DNA from: Helicobacter cetorum
GTDB taxonomy: Bacteria; Campylobacterota; Campylobacteria; Campylobacterales; BB28
Assembly: GCA_022729755.1 (NCBI GenBank)
Contig: DZAZ01000005.1
Location: 1-57,730 of the forward strand
Reading direction: 5' to 3'
Length of the DNA stretch: 57,730 bases
The position numbers and the translations under genes were made by a program. A model generated the notes under the pieces. The model was not told the DNA's origin, did no database searches, and worked only from the letters and a program-made list of their open reading frames with translations. Below are positions 36,939-47,712 of this stretch, piece after piece (within the stretch, counting starts at the first letter, position 1; each line of letters starts with the position of its first letter).

Positions 36939-38048
36939 ATGGCAATAATAAATGATACAACTCTTAGGGATGGTGAACAAGCTCCTTATGTTGCATTTAA
37001 TACAAAAGAGAAGTTACAAATTGCAAAACTTTTGTATCAAAATGGAGTTGATGAGCTTGAAATTGGCATTCCTGCAATGGGTAAAAAAGAACAAAGTGAT
37101 ATAAAAGAACTTTTAAGTTTAAAGCTTCCCATTAAGATGATGAGTTGGAATAGGGCAATTGCTAGTGACCTTGAAAAATCGCTTGAGTGCGGTTTAATGG
37201 CTGTTGATTTATCTATTCCTGTATCTAAAACATTGATAGAGATAAAGTATAAAAATGATATTGATAAAATTTTTAAAAATCTTGAAACAACTATTACTTT
37301 GGCCAAAAAAGAGGGATTATTTGTTTGTATTGGAGCAGAAGATAGCTCAAGAGCTGAAATTTCTTTTTTAAAAGAGATAATAACTTTTGTGCAAGATTTA
37401 GGAGCTGATAGATTTAGATATTGCGATACAATCGGTATTTTGACTCCAACTCAAACATATAACACAATTTTTGATTTAAAAAATAGCTCAAACATAGAAA
37501 TAGAGATGCATACCCATAATGATTTTGGAATGGCAAGTGCAAATGCAATTGCAGGAGTTGAAGCTGGAGCAAAAAGCATTAATACGACTGTAATTGGGCT
37601 TGGAGAAAGAGCTGGAAATGCTAGTTTTGAGCAAGTTTTGATGAGTTTAAAATATCAATTTAAGCAAGATAGAGAAATAAATCCATCAAAATTAAAACAA
37701 TTAGTAAAGCTTGTGAGTTTGGCATCAAATCAACCATTAAGCGATAATATGCCAATAGTTGGCAAAAATATTTTTGCTCACGAAAGTGGAATACACGCTG
37801 ATGCAATGATAAAAAATGATAGTGCTTATGAGCCTTTTACTCCTCAAAGTGTTGGCTTAAAAAGGGATTTCCCAATAGGTAAACATAGTGGAAGTTCAAC
37901 TCTAAAATATCATCTTCAAAAGTGTGGATTAGAAGTTGATAGTTCAAAACTTCAAAATTTAATTCAAAATGTAAGAGATATAGTCACAAATAGAAAAAAA
38001 GTTTTAAATTTAAAAGAGTTAAAAGAGTTATATTTATGTATTAATTAA
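36939..38048 (+). CDS. nifV: Homocitrate synthase
   Basis: INDTTLRDGEQAPYVAF, GADRFRYCDTIG, MHTHNDFGMASANAIAG, GIHADAM; downstream of nifT. Confidence 0.9.
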   Translation: MAIINDTTLRDGEQAPYVAFNTKEKLQIAKLLYQNGVDELEIGIPAMGKKEQSDIKELLSLKLPIKMMSWNRAIASDLEKSLECGLMAVDLSIPVSKTLIEIKYKNDIDKIFKNLETTITLAKKEGLFVCIGAEDSSRAEISFLKEIITFVQDLGADRFRYCDTIGILTPTQTYNTIFDLKNSSNIEIEMHTHNDFGMASANAIAGVEAGAKSINTTVIGLGERAGNASFEQVLMSLKYQFKQDREINPSKLKQLVKLVSLASNQPLSDNMPIVGKNIFAHESGIHADAMIKNDSAYEPFTPQSVGLKRDFPIGKHSGSSTLKYHLQKCGLEVDSSKLQNLIQNVRDIVTNRKKVLNLKELKELYLCIN

Positions 38049-38063
38049 AAAAAAGGGTGAAAA

Positions 38064-38252
38064 ATGGAACAAGCAGAATTAAAAAAAGAGTATGCGAAAT
38101 TAAAAAGAGTTGCAGTTGAAATAGCAGGACAAATCCACGATATAGTTGAAGATACTTTATGGAGTGAATATGAGCAATTACCAATTTTATCAGCAAAAGT
38201 CGTAGTAGCTGTAAAAGAAGCAAATGCTTTTAAAGAAAAAAATGGACTTTAA
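38064..38252 (+). CDS. CCE_0567-like small nitrogen-fixation-associated metalloprotein
   Basis: MEQAELKKEYAKLKRVAVEIAGQIHDIVEDTLWSEYEQLPILSAKVVVAV; nif context. Confidence 0.65.
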   Translation: MEQAELKKEYAKLKRVAVEIAGQIHDIVEDTLWSEYEQLPILSAKVVVAVKEANAFKEKNGL

Positions 38253-38254
38253 TT

Positions 38255-38470
38255 ATGGAACATACAATAGTTTGTAACTGTTCTGAAACCACAATAGCTG
38301 AAGCTATAAGGGTTTTTCAACACACAGATTTACCTTATTTAAAGGCAAGAAAGTTGGTGACAAAGTGTTCTCGCACTTGTTGTAATAAAGCTTTAATAAA
38401 ACTCTTTGATATGGTTGAATTTGGTAAATTTGATTTAGAAGAGATTGTGAAAATTATTAATCAAACTTAA
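38255..38470 (+). CDS. BFD-like [2Fe-2S]-binding small protein
   Basis: [14 protein letters not shown]...[17 protein letters not shown] cysteine pattern. Confidence 0.65.
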   Translation: MEHTIVCNCSETTIAEAIRVFQHTDLPYLKARKLVTKCSRTCCNKALIKLFDMVEFGKFDLEEIVKIINQT

Positions 38471-39662
38471 ACAATTCTTTTGCTTGTATCATATCTTTAT
38501 CGCCTCTACCTGAAAGATTTAGGATAATTATTTTATCTTTTATAGCATCTTTATCCATTTTTTTAAGATATGCAATTGCGTGAGAACTTTCAAATGCAGG
38601 AATAATCCCCTCACTTCTTGATAACCAAACAAAAGCTTCCAGTGCTTCTTTATCTGTGATAGCTTCATATTTAGCTACACCAATATCTTTTAAATAAGCG
38701 TGTTCAGGTCCAATCCCAGGGTAATCAAGTCCAGCTGAAATTGAGTGAGCCTCCAAAATTTGCCCATCTTCATCTTGAAGTAAATAACTCATCTGTCCGT
38801 GTAAAACTCCAGGAGTTCCTTTTTCTAAACTAGCACCGTGTTTATCTGTGTCAAGTCCAAGTCCACCTGCTTCAATTCCTATACAAGTAGTCTCTTTTTC
38901 ATCTAAAAAGTGATTAAAGATTCCAATCGCATTACTTCCACCACCAATACAAGCAATTACAAAATCTGGCAATTTATGTTCTTTTTGAAGTATTTGAGCT
39001 TTCGCTTCGTAACCAATAATCGATTGAAAATCTCTAACCATCATAGGATATGGATGAGGTCCAGCTACCGTGCCAATAATATAAAAAGTATCTCTTGCAT
39101 TGCTAACCCAATACCTAATTGCCTCATTCATCGCATCTTTTAGAGTTTGACTTCCACTTTCAACTGGATGAACACTAGCTCCTAAAAGCTTCATTCTAAA
39201 AACATTTAACTCTTGTCTTTTCACATCTTTTGCACCCATAAAAATATGGCATTCAAGTCCAAGTAGTGCCGAAATTGTAGCTGTTGCAACTCCGTGTTGT
39301 CCTGCTCCTGTTTCAGCAATAACTTTTTTCTTTCCAAGTTTTTTTGCAATCAAGCCTTGAGAGATAGTATTATTTATTTTGTGAGCCCCAGTGTGATTTA
39401 AATCTTCTCGTTTAAGATATACTTTTGCCCCAATTTCACTTGAAATATTTTGAGCAAAATAGAGTGGAGATGGTCGCCCCACATAATCAACCATATAAGT
39501 GTTAACTTCTCTCCAAAAACTCTCATCAAATCTAATCTCTTTATAGTGTGCTTCAAGTTCTAGTAAAATTGGCATTAATGTTTCAGGTACATATCTACCA
39601 CCAAATATACCAAAGTGACCATTTTCATCGGGGTCAAAATTACTAATTTTTGGAATATACAT
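38457..39662 (-). CDS. trpB: Tryptophan synthase beta chain
   Basis: [37 protein letters not shown]. Confidence 0.97.
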   Translation of the reverse strand: MYIPKISNFDPDENGHFGIFGGRYVPETLMPILLELEAHYKEIRFDESFWREVNTYMVDYVGRPSPLYFAQNISSEIGAKVYLKREDLNHTGAHKINNTISQGLIAKKLGKKKVIAETGAGQHGVATATISALLGLECHIFMGAKDVKRQELNVFRMKLLGASVHPVESGSQTLKDAMNEAIRYWVSNARDTFYIIGTVAGPHPYPMMVRDFQSIIGYEAKAQILQKEHKLPDFVIACIGGGSNAIGIFNHFLDEKETTCIGIEAGGLGLDTDKHGASLEKGTPGVLHGQMSYLLQDEDGQILEAHSISAGLDYPGIGPEHAYLKDIGVAKYEAITDKEALEAFVWLSRSEGIIPAFESSHAIAYLKKMDKDAIKDKIIILNLSGRGDKDMIQAKELFKFD

Positions 39663-40201
39663 TAAAACTCCAATACAGAATAAACTGGAGCTAACTCTTT
39701 TAATTTAGCTTCACCATTTAACTCTTTTAAATTGATAATAAAACAAGTTTCAACACATTTTGCTTCAGCTTTATTTATTAAATTACAAGCAGCATAAGCT
39801 GTGCCACCTGTTGCAATTAAATCATCAATCAATAAAACTTTTGGATTTTTTTTACCATTAAAGGCATCAATATGAATTTCAACTTCATCAACACCGTACT
39901 CAAGGATATATTTTTCACTAATTGTAGTATATGGAAGTTTGCCTTTTTTTCTAACTGGAACAAAACCGACTTTAAGTTTTGTAGCTAAACTAGCACCAAA
40001 AATAAACCCTCTACTCTCAATTCCTGCAATAAAATCTAAATTATAACTTTTATATCGTTCAGCCAAATGCTCAATTAAAACTTCATAGGCTTTTGGATTA
40101 TTTAAAAGCGTTGTGATATCTTTAAAAACTATCCCTTTTTTTGGAAAATCTACAATGTCTCTGATTGAATTTTTGATAATTTCTTTGTGTTCTTTTTTCA
40201 T
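39662..40201 (-). CDS. apt: Adenine phosphoribosyltransferase
   Basis: [39 protein letters not shown]. Confidence 0.96.
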   Translation of the reverse strand: MKKEHKEIIKNSIRDIVDFPKKGIVFKDITTLLNNPKAYEVLIEHLAERYKSYNLDFIAGIESRGFIFGASLATKLKVGFVPVRKKGKLPYTTISEKYILEYGVDEVEIHIDAFNGKKNPKVLLIDDLIATGGTAYAACNLINKAEAKCVETCFIINLKELNGEAKLKELAPVYSVLEF

Positions 40202-40213
40202 TAATTACTCCTT

Positions 40214-40825
40214 TTAAGTTTTAATTATTTCATAAGTTGCATTAACTAAATCTTCAATAAATTTTATTGAATTTTCAATATCTTCTAACTTTATTTCTCT
40301 TAAGTTTTGGTAAGTTGGTTCAATATCAGCTTCGTGTGCAATTTGATTTCTTCTTTCTACAATTAGATTTAATCTATATTTTAAATCTCTTTTATTTTGA
40401 TTTAACTCTTTACTTAACTCTTTCCAAAAATCAATTTCTAAAATAATTAATATAGCTTCTTCGATTTTATCTGCTTGTTGAAAACTTTTAAAACCATTTT
40501 TATATCTTATTTGATAATCTAACCATTCATTATTTTTTTCTTCCATAATGGCTTTTTCAAAAAGTATTTTTTTATCTAAATTTAAAATAAACTCTTTAAA
40601 CTCTTTCGTAGGTTTTCTTTTATTATTATAAATCTCTATCATTCCAATTCTAACTATTTCGTGAATAAAATGGTCTAATGCACTAATAAGCATTACATAT
40701 TCAGCCCTTAAAATATCACTTAAATCTAAAATATTTGCTGTTTGAGAAGTTATTGCTTTATAAATATTACCTAACTCCTTAACTCTAATTATGTTTTGTT
40801 CAAAATGTCTTTTAGCACTTTTCAT
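40214..40825 (-). CDS. HEPN domain protein (RiboL-PSP-HEPN-like putative RNase)
   Basis: ILRAEYVMLISALDHFIHEIVR core and C-terminal RRNQIAHE (Rx4H) motif; 14-nt overlap with the upstream parA-like gene. Confidence 0.75.
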   Translation of the reverse strand: MKSAKRHFEQNIIRVKELGNIYKAITSQTANILDLSDILRAEYVMLISALDHFIHEIVRIGMIEIYNNKRKPTKEFKEFILNLDKKILFEKAIMEEKNNEWLDYQIRYKNGFKSFQQADKIEEAILIILEIDFWKELSKELNQNKRDLKYRLNLIVERRNQIAHEADIEPTYQNLREIKLEDIENSIKFIEDLVNATYEIIKT

Positions 40826-41840
40826 CTGTCATTCTTAAAATTTCATCTGCTAAGTCAGCAAAAATTGATTTAAATTCATCGATTTTATTTTCTGATTTTT
40901 TTAACACTATTCCTTGAAAATCTGTATCATTTTCATTAAGTGCAAATACTGGTTTTAAATTTTTTTGCGAATATGTAATTAAAGTATTGAAATTTGGTAT
41001 TTCAGAGATTATATAATTTTTTGAATAACAATTCATATCAAGTAGCATATTGGCTTTTTGCAACTCTGGAATTAATTTTGTTGTTGTATCAAGATTAATT
41101 TTCTCAAACCATTTTTGAAACCCTTGTGTAGGTTTACCATTTCTAAGATTAAATTTTTGAATAATATTTCCTAAATATTTTGGTGTTTTTTTAGGAAATT
41201 GATATTCTGCTGTTTGTAAAAATTCATTCTCTTGAAGTTTAATAGAATTTTTATACCACTTTGGTAAGATATTTTTAAGGGAATCTAGTGCTATGACTGA
41301 AAAATAATCAGGATTTGTTGGGATTATAAAGTAATCACTTATCATAAAAAAGTTTTGATTAATTGAACTCAAAGATGGACTCATATCTATTAAAACATAA
41401 TCAGCATCATATTTTTTTGCTGTTTCATCTAAAAGATAGTTTATTGAACCAGGTAAATTTTTAAGAGTTAGGACTGTATCTGAAATATTTTGTGCCATTC
41501 CTAAAGTGATATCATATTCTGCAAATTTAATATTTCCAGGAAGTAGATATAAATTTTCTCTACTTTCTATTTCAAAACACTCAACTGCTTCAATTAATTT
41601 AGGTCTTGACTCGAATGCGGGTTCAAGGGCATCTTTAATATTATTTTTATTATCTTCAAGTTCTTCTATTCCTTTAAATCCCATTACCATGCCAGTTAAA
41701 TTACATTGCGAATCTCCATCAACCATTATTACTTTTTTACCTTTTTCAGCTAACATCCAACCAACATTAAAAACTGTTGTAGTTTTGCTAACTCCACCTT
41801 TATGATTAAAAAAAGCTATTTTTTTAACTTTTATATCCAT
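40812..41840 (-). CDS. ParA/MinD-like deviant Walker A ATPase
   Basis: KIAFFNHKGGVSKTTTVFNVGWMLAEKGKKVIMVDGDSQCNLT; YVLIDMSPSLSSINQNFFMISDYFIIPTNPD. Confidence 0.88.
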   Translation of the reverse strand: MDIKVKKIAFFNHKGGVSKTTTVFNVGWMLAEKGKKVIMVDGDSQCNLTGMVMGFKGIEELEDNKNNIKDALEPAFESRPKLIEAVECFEIESRENLYLLPGNIKFAEYDITLGMAQNISDTVLTLKNLPGSINYLLDETAKKYDADYVLIDMSPSLSSINQNFFMISDYFIIPTNPDYFSVIALDSLKNILPKWYKNSIKLQENEFLQTAEYQFPKKTPKYLGNIIQKFNLRNGKPTQGFQKWFEKINLDTTTKLIPELQKANMLLDMNCYSKNYIISEIPNFNTLITYSQKNLKPVFALNENDTDFQGIVLKKSENKIDEFKSIFADLADEILRMTDEKC

Positions 41841-41851
41841 AATATTTTTCC

Positions 41852-42184
41852 TTAAATAAGTGCTTCAATTTTATTTTCAAGCTCTTCAATTTTGCTTTTT
41901 AACTTTTCACCTTCAAGCTTATATTGGCTATTTCGTGATTTTATAACTTTAAGCTCTTTTCGGATTTTAGTTAACTCTTCGGTTAAAATATCAATATTTC
42001 CAAGTGAGCGTTGGAGTTGAATTTGATATTTTCTAATCAAAATTTCAGCTTCGCTTAAAGTTGTTTTCATAATTGCATTATTAGTTTTCTCTTTTTCAGC
42101 CAAACTTTTATAATAAAACATTTTAGAGAGTATATATAAAGCCGCCAATATGGAAGTTGTAACGATTAACCATTCAATCAACAT
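41852..42184 (-). CDS. Membrane-anchored coiled-coil protein
   Basis: Single N-terminal TM then heptad-rich sequence. Confidence 0.6.
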   Translation of the reverse strand: MLIEWLIVTTSILAALYILSKMFYYKSLAEKEKTNNAIMKTTLSEAEILIRKYQIQLQRSLGNIDILTEELTKIRKELKVIKSRNSQYKLEGEKLKSKIEELENKIEALI

Positions 42185-42195
42185 TTTAAATTCTT

Positions 42196-42633
42196 TTAAA
42201 CTGGAATATTATTAATTTTTGCAACTCGAATTGAGTGTCTTGCACCTTCAAACTCTGTATTACAAAAAGCTTCTATTATGCTCTCAATTACACCTTGACC
42301 TACAACTCTTGCACCAAAACATAAAATATTTGCATCATTGTGTGCTTTTGCCATTGAAGCCGTGTAAGCATCGGTACATAAAGCAGCACGAATACCCTCA
42401 AATTTATTGGCAGTCAAACTCATACCGATACCAGTTCCACAAATAAGTACTCCTAAACTTCCGTTATCTTCTAATACTTTTTGAGCTACTTTTTTTGCAA
42501 AATCGGGATAATCTACACTTTCTCTTGAAGTTGGACTTAAATCGATTACTTCAAAGCCTTTTTTTTGAAGTAAATCTTTTGCAAAATCTTTAGTATCGAT
42601 ACCAGCGTGGTCAGTTGCTATATAATATCTCAT
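42196..42633 (-). CDS. rpiB: Ribose-5-phosphate isomerase B
   Basis: ATDHAGIDTKDFAK, DYPDFAKKVA, GVLICGTGIGMSLTANK. Confidence 0.95.
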   Translation of the reverse strand: MRYYIATDHAGIDTKDFAKDLLQKKGFEVIDLSPTSRESVDYPDFAKKVAQKVLEDNGSLGVLICGTGIGMSLTANKFEGIRAALCTDAYTASMAKAHNDANILCFGARVVGQGVIESIIEAFCNTEFEGARHSIRVAKINNIPV

Positions 42634-42642
42634 TTTAATCCT

Positions 42643-43281
42643 TTAAAGTAAAGTTTTAATTAAAATTTTAGCAGGTTCAAAGAATATACTTGAAAGTGGT
42701 GTAGCTAAGACAATAATTAATAAAATCATACCATAAGGTTCAATTTTTTGATAGATTCTAGCTAGTGCATAAATTTTAAATTGCATAGATAAATAAATAA
42801 GTGCATTAGCTCCATCAAGTGGAGGAATTGGCCATAAGTTAAAAACTGCTAAAACTACATTATATACAACTAAATATAAGAGTAAATATTCAAAAAAACC
42901 GTTATTTCCACTATAAATTGAAGTTAGTATGATTGAAGAGATAATTGCAATAGCCAAATTATAAATAATTCCCGCTAAACTTACATTAATCGCTCCAAAA
43001 TAACCACCATTATAAATTACTCTTTGCATATTAACAGGAACTGGTTTTGCCCAACCAAATAAAAACGGAGAATTTGCAATAAAAAGCATTGCAGGAACCA
43101 CTATTGTTCCTATAACATCAATATGCACTATTGGATTTATACTAAGTCTTCCCGCTTTTTTAGCTGTATCATCTTTGTAATAATATGCACTTAATCCGTG
43201 CATTATTTCGTGACCAATAATTGCTATCATTAAAGCTAAAATTAAAGCACTGATTTCAATTAAATTAAATTCACTTTCCAT
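42643..43281 (-). CDS. Site-2 protease family (M50) membrane metalloprotease
   Basis: IGHEIMHGLSAYYY (HExxH) and NLWPIPPLDG. Confidence 0.9.
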   Translation of the reverse strand: MESEFNLIEISALILALMIAIIGHEIMHGLSAYYYKDDTAKKAGRLSINPIVHIDVIGTIVVPAMLFIANSPFLFGWAKPVPVNMQRVIYNGGYFGAINVSLAGIIYNLAIAIISSIILTSIYSGNNGFFEYLLLYLVVYNVVLAVFNLWPIPPLDGANALIYLSMQFKIYALARIYQKIEPYGMILLIIVLATPLSSIFFEPAKILIKTLL

Positions 43282-44047
43282 TTGTCAACTCTTTTTCGAT
43301 TTCCTTTACAGTTTTGCCCATTCTATTCCACCTAATTTTATACTCATCGTCTAAACTAAAATAGATAAACCAAGGCTTTCCAACAACTAAACTATAAGGA
43401 ACTGTTCCCCAAAATCTACTATCGTTTGAGTGGTCTCTATTATCACCCATCATAAAATATTCACCCTCAGGCACTCTATTTGGTAGCATATTAAAAATTT
43501 GAGGAGGATATCTTCCATTATCAACTATACTACTATCATATTGAACACCTCTATGTTGATGAATATAGGGCTCAACCACCCAAAGCATACCATTTATATC
43601 TACGATTTTATCTTGAGAATAATTTTCTTTGATAAACTCATCTCCCTCGTTTGGTCTTAAGAATAGTTTCTTATTGACAACCATTACATAATCCCCACCA
43701 ACTGCCACACATCTTTTAACATAATGTATTTTTTCATCAAGTGGATATCTAAATATTACGATATCTCCTCTTTTTGGCTCATCTCCTTTTATTAAATGAC
43801 CATCTTTATCAAAATCTGGTAAAACTGGAATTTCAAGCCACGGAATTCTAGGAGTTGGAACTCCATAAGCAAATTTTTTAACGAATAAATGGTCGCCAAT
43901 TAAAAGAGTATTTTTCATACTACCTGATGGAATTACAAATGCTTGTGCCACAAAAAATATAATAAGAAGTACAATTATAATTGTACCAGTCCAACTATTT
44001 GAAAAATGATATGCTTTTTTTGCTCCATTTAAAATTTTATCTTTCAT
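43271..44047 (-). CDS. lepB: Signal peptidase I
   Basis: PSGSMKNTLLIGDHLFVKKFAYG, RGDIVIFRYP, KRCVAVGGD, MGDNRDHSNDSRFWG. Confidence 0.97.
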   Translation of the reverse strand: MKDKILNGAKKAYHFSNSWTGTIIIVLLIIFFVAQAFVIPSGSMKNTLLIGDHLFVKKFAYGVPTPRIPWLEIPVLPDFDKDGHLIKGDEPKRGDIVIFRYPLDEKIHYVKRCVAVGGDYVMVVNKKLFLRPNEGDEFIKENYSQDKIVDINGMLWVVEPYIHQHRGVQYDSSIVDNGRYPPQIFNMLPNRVPEGEYFMMGDNRDHSNDSRFWGTVPYSLVVGKPWFIYFSLDDEYKIRWNRMGKTVKEIEKELTNGK

Positions 44048-44891
44048 TTAACCTCTTTTTTGATGCTTTTAGTGTGTTTTCAAGTAACATTGCAATTGTC
44101 ATAGGTCCAACTCCACCAGGAACTGGAGTAATATAACTAGCTTTCTTGCTAATATTTTCATAATCTACATCTCCAACAAGTTTGCCATTTTCAAGTTTAT
44201 TTATTCCAATATCAATTATAATAACTCCATCTCTAACCATATCAGCAGTAATTAAGTTTACTTTTCCAACTCCGACAATTAAAATATCAGCTTTTAGTGT
44301 GTGTGATTTTAAATCTTTTGTATAAATATGACAAATATCAACAGTTGCATTTGCATTTAAAAGTAAGTTTGCCATAGGCTTTCCTACGATATTACTTGCC
44401 CCAACTACAACAGCATTCATACCCTTTACATCAATATTGTATTCATTTAAAAGCCTCATTACACCAAGTGGAGTGCAAGGTACAAATCCATCTAAATTTG
44501 TTACAAGTCTGCCAACATTAAAAGGATGAAATCCATCTACATCTTTTTCAGGTGCAACACTTTCAAGTACTTTTGTTGTATCTATATGACTTGGGAGTGG
44601 AAGTTGAACTAAAATACCATCAATATTTGGATTTTTATTCATCATAATAATTGTCTCTAAAATTTCACTTTCTTTGATATCTATTGGCATTTCGTGAGTA
44701 ATTGAATAAATCCCAACCTCTTTAGATGATTTTGATTTCATCTTCACATAAGTGTGACTTGCAGGGTCATCTCCTACTAAAATTACAGCTAAACCAGGGG
44801 TAACTTCATAATTCTCTTTTAAAGTTTTAACTTCAATTTTTATATCATCTTTTATTTTATTTGCAAGTTTCTTTCCATCTAAAATCTGCAT
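44037..44891 (-). CDS. folD: Methylenetetrahydrofolate dehydrogenase/cyclohydrolase
   Basis: VKMKSKSSKEVGI, DGILVQLPLP, VGASNIVGKPMA, VPGGVGPMTIAMLLENT. Confidence 0.97.
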   Translation of the reverse strand: MQILDGKKLANKIKDDIKIEVKTLKENYEVTPGLAVILVGDDPASHTYVKMKSKSSKEVGIYSITHEMPIDIKESEILETIIMMNKNPNIDGILVQLPLPSHIDTTKVLESVAPEKDVDGFHPFNVGRLVTNLDGFVPCTPLGVMRLLNEYNIDVKGMNAVVVGASNIVGKPMANLLLNANATVDICHIYTKDLKSHTLKADILIVGVGKVNLITADMVRDGVIIIDIGINKLENGKLVGDVDYENISKKASYITPVPGGVGPMTIAMLLENTLKASKKRLNER

Positions 44892-45028
44892 ATAAATCCT
44901 TATTTAGAATATTTTATTATGATATCTAAATTAACTTTTCTTATTCCTTAAGTACCTATATTTGGGGATTTTAATAATTAATCGAAATCGTTTTGATGTT
45001 AAAAATCAGTGCAGATGAATTTAGACTT

Positions 45029-45046
45029 TTGGGGTATTATCCCCAA
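45029..45046. terminator. GC hairpin downstream of infA
   Basis: TTGGGG-TATTAT-CCCCAA; possible end signal of the ribosomal operon (weak U tract). Confidence 0.4.
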
Positions 45047-45062
45047 CTTAATTTCGTGGTAT

Positions 45063-45281
45063 TTACTTATATCTAAGTGTTATTCTACCTTTATCTAAGC
45101 TATAAGGGGTTAATTCTACTTTAACTTTATCGCCAAGCAGAATTTTAATGTAGTGCATTCTCATTTTACCAGAAATATGACAAAGTATTATATGCCCATT
45201 TTCAAGCTCAACTCTAAACATTGCATTAGGCAATGCCTCAACAACTTTTCCATCTACTTCAATTACATCATCTTTTGCCAT
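45063..45281 (-). CDS. infA: Translation initiation factor IF-1
   Basis: [60 protein letters not shown]. Confidence 0.97.
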   Translation of the reverse strand: MAKDDVIEVDGKVVEALPNAMFRVELENGHIILCHISGKMRMHYIKILLGDKVKVELTPYSLDKGRITLRYK

Positions 45282-46048
45282 TATTCTATTTCTCCCTGTG
45301 ATAATATTTCTACTCTATTGTGCATTATTGCAACTGTATGCTCATAGTGACTTGTTTTTAAACCATCTTCGCTTAAAACTGACCATTTATCATCTAAAAT
45401 CTTTGACTTACCACTTTTCTGACAAATCATAGGTTCAATACAAAAAACCATTCCATTTTTAATTTTAGGTCCATTATTAGGTGAACCGTGTTCAACATAA
45501 TTTAAAATTTCAGGCTCTTCGTGAGGTTTTCTTCCTATTCCGTGTCCACAATAACCTTGAAGTGGTACATAACCTTTTGATTTTATAAATTTTTCAATTT
45601 CAAAACTAAGTTCTTTAAATCTCATTCCAATTTTTATTACATCTATTGCATAATATAGTGTCTCTTTTGCACAAGCAATTAATTTTTCATCTTCTTTTGA
45701 AATTTTTCCAATCCCTATCGTAATGGCTCCATCTCCAAACCAACCATCAAGTTCAACCCCAATATCAAGCCCTAATATATCTCCATCTTTAACTTTAGTT
45801 TCCGTTGGAATTCCGTGAATTACTACTTCATTTAAAGATGTACAAACTCCTGCAGGAAAACCATATAAACCTTTAAATGAAGGTTTTGCATTTTGTGAAA
45901 TAATGAACTCTTCACCAATTTTATTAATCTCTTTTAAGTTCATACCCACTTTTATATTTGCTTGAAGATATTTGAGTGTTTTAGCTACGATTTGGCTAGA
46001 TTTTCGGAGTTTTTCAATTTCAATAGGCTTTCTTAGGGCGATGGCCAT
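45281..46048 (-). CDS. map: Methionine aminopeptidase
   Basis: [43 protein letters not shown]. Confidence 0.96.
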   Translation of the reverse strand: MAIALRKPIEIEKLRKSSQIVAKTLKYLQANIKVGMNLKEINKIGEEFIISQNAKPSFKGLYGFPAGVCTSLNEVVIHGIPTETKVKDGDILGLDIGVELDGWFGDGAITIGIGKISKEDEKLIACAKETLYYAIDVIKIGMRFKELSFEIEKFIKSKGYVPLQGYCGHGIGRKPHEEPEILNYVEHGSPNNGPKIKNGMVFCIEPMICQKSGKSKILDDKWSVLSEDGLKTSHYEHTVAIMHNRVEILSQGEIE

Positions 46049-47310
46049 TATAGCCCTACCGCACTAAGTGTTTGATATTTATTCATATAGATTTGTGCCT
46101 CTATTTTTCTCATAGTATCTAATGCAACTTGCACAATAATTAAAACTGCTGTTCCACCAAAATAAAATGGAACACCCATTGATTTAACAAGTACCCAAGG
46201 AAGTGTTGAAATTAATGCTAAATAGATTGAACCCCAAAAAGTTAATCTACTTGCTACTTCATTTAAAAATAGTGCTGTGGCTTCACCTGGTCTAACTCCT
46301 GGAATAAAGCCACCTTGTCTTTTTAAATTTTCTGAAATATCCTTAGCACTAAATACAACTGAAGCATAAAAGTATGCAAAAAACACAACTAAGAAAAATG
46401 TAAGTAAATTAAACATATATCCATTTGGATTTAAAATATCACTTAACATTTGCAATATAGAATTATTACTTGCTTGAAGTATAGTTGATGGAAACATCAA
46501 TATAGCTGAAGCAAAAATTGGAGGAATTACACCACTTAAATTAACTTTTATCGGAATATAGTTCATAACTCTTTTATTTTGGTTTTGCATTAATGTTTTT
46601 CTTGAGTATGAAATAGGTACCCTTCTTTCGCCAAGTTCCACATAAATAATAAAACCAATCGTTAAAAGAATAATGGCTACAATGGCAATTAATACTAAAA
46701 AGTTAAGTTCACCCGTATTAACTAAATTTATGGTCCCACCGATTGCACTTGGTATTCCTGAAACAATTCCAGCAAAAATAATTAAACTAATACCGTTTCC
46801 AATACCTCTTTGTGTTATTTGCTCACCTATCCACATTAAAAGCATTGTTCCAGTTAACATTGAAAATGCTGAAACTGCAATAAATGTATTCATGTCAATC
46901 ATAATAGCACTTTCACCACTTTTACCAGTTAAATTTTGAAGTCCAACTGAAACACCAATTGCTTGAATAAGTGTAATAGCTATTGTTGCATAACGAATGA
47001 TTTGCATATACTTAACCATTCCATCACGCTCTTTTTTCATTTTACCAAGATTTGGGAATGTAGCAGCTAGTAGTTCCATTATAATTGAAGCAGTAATATA
47101 GGGCATAATACCAAGTGAAATAATACTCAGTCGTTCAACAGCTTTACCACTAAACATATTAAATAAGCCTAAGGCATTACTTGAATTTGTATCAAAAAAC
47201 TCTTTTACAATATCTATATTGACACCAGGGACTGGCACATAGGCTAACATCCTATATGCTAGTAAAAAACCAAGTGTAATAAAGATTTTATTTAAAAGCG
47301 ATTTGCTCAT
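46048..47310 (-). CDS. secY: Protein translocase subunit SecY
   Basis: Ten-TM SecY with RRVPISYSRK, GVIPPIFASAI, QGGFIPGVRPG. Confidence 0.97.
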   Translation of the reverse strand: MSKSLLNKIFITLGFLLAYRMLAYVPVPGVNIDIVKEFFDTNSSNALGLFNMFSGKAVERLSIISLGIMPYITASIIMELLAATFPNLGKMKKERDGMVKYMQIIRYATIAITLIQAIGVSVGLQNLTGKSGESAIMIDMNTFIAVSAFSMLTGTMLLMWIGEQITQRGIGNGISLIIFAGIVSGIPSAIGGTINLVNTGELNFLVLIAIVAIILLTIGFIIYVELGERRVPISYSRKTLMQNQNKRVMNYIPIKVNLSGVIPPIFASAILMFPSTILQASNNSILQMLSDILNPNGYMFNLLTFFLVVFFAYFYASVVFSAKDISENLKRQGGFIPGVRPGEATALFLNEVASRLTFWGSIYLALISTLPWVLVKSMGVPFYFGGTAVLIIVQVALDTMRKIEAQIYMNKYQTLSAVGL

Positions 47311-47708
47311 TACTCTTTTCCGCTATAAGTAATGTTTTCATCTTTTATTTTTAAAATTAAAGATTTTGCATTTTTCCCAATTAATTTTATTTTAGAAACT
47401 TTTTTTGAAAGTTTATGAATTGATTTAATTGACTCAATTGTTATTATACTAAGTTTAGATAAATCCATTCTATCTGTATTGATTGCATAAGGTTTCTCGA
47501 TGTGTGAATAAAATCCAACTTTTGGCATTCTTCTTTGAATTGGTTGTTGCCCACCTTCAAAGCCTCTTTTTACATTATATCCACCTCTTGCTGTTTGACC
47601 CTTGCCTCCTCTAGTAGCAGTTTTACCCATTCCACTACCTTGACCACGACCAACTCTTTTTATTTTTTTTATACTACCACAAGCTGGTTTTAAATTAGAA
47701 GCTAACAT
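47310..47708 (-). CDS. rplO: 50S ribosomal protein L15
   Basis: [24 protein letters not shown]. Confidence 0.96.
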   Translation of the reverse strand: MLASNLKPACGSIKKIKRVGRGQGSGMGKTATRGGKGQTARGGYNVKRGFEGGQQPIQRRMPKVGFYSHIEKPYAINTDRMDLSKLSIITIESIKSIHKLSKKVSKIKLIGKNAKSLILKIKDENITYSGKE

Positions 47709-47712
47709 TCAT

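Noticed and set aside
40812-41840. Chromosome/plasmid partition locus (ParA)
   Set aside because: No ParB homologue or parS-like repeats nearby; partner is a HEPN protein instead.
44996-45076. 26-aa [29 protein letters not shown] between folD and infA
   Set aside because: Overlaps the infA 3' end and the GC hairpin, no RBS, too short; treated as chance.
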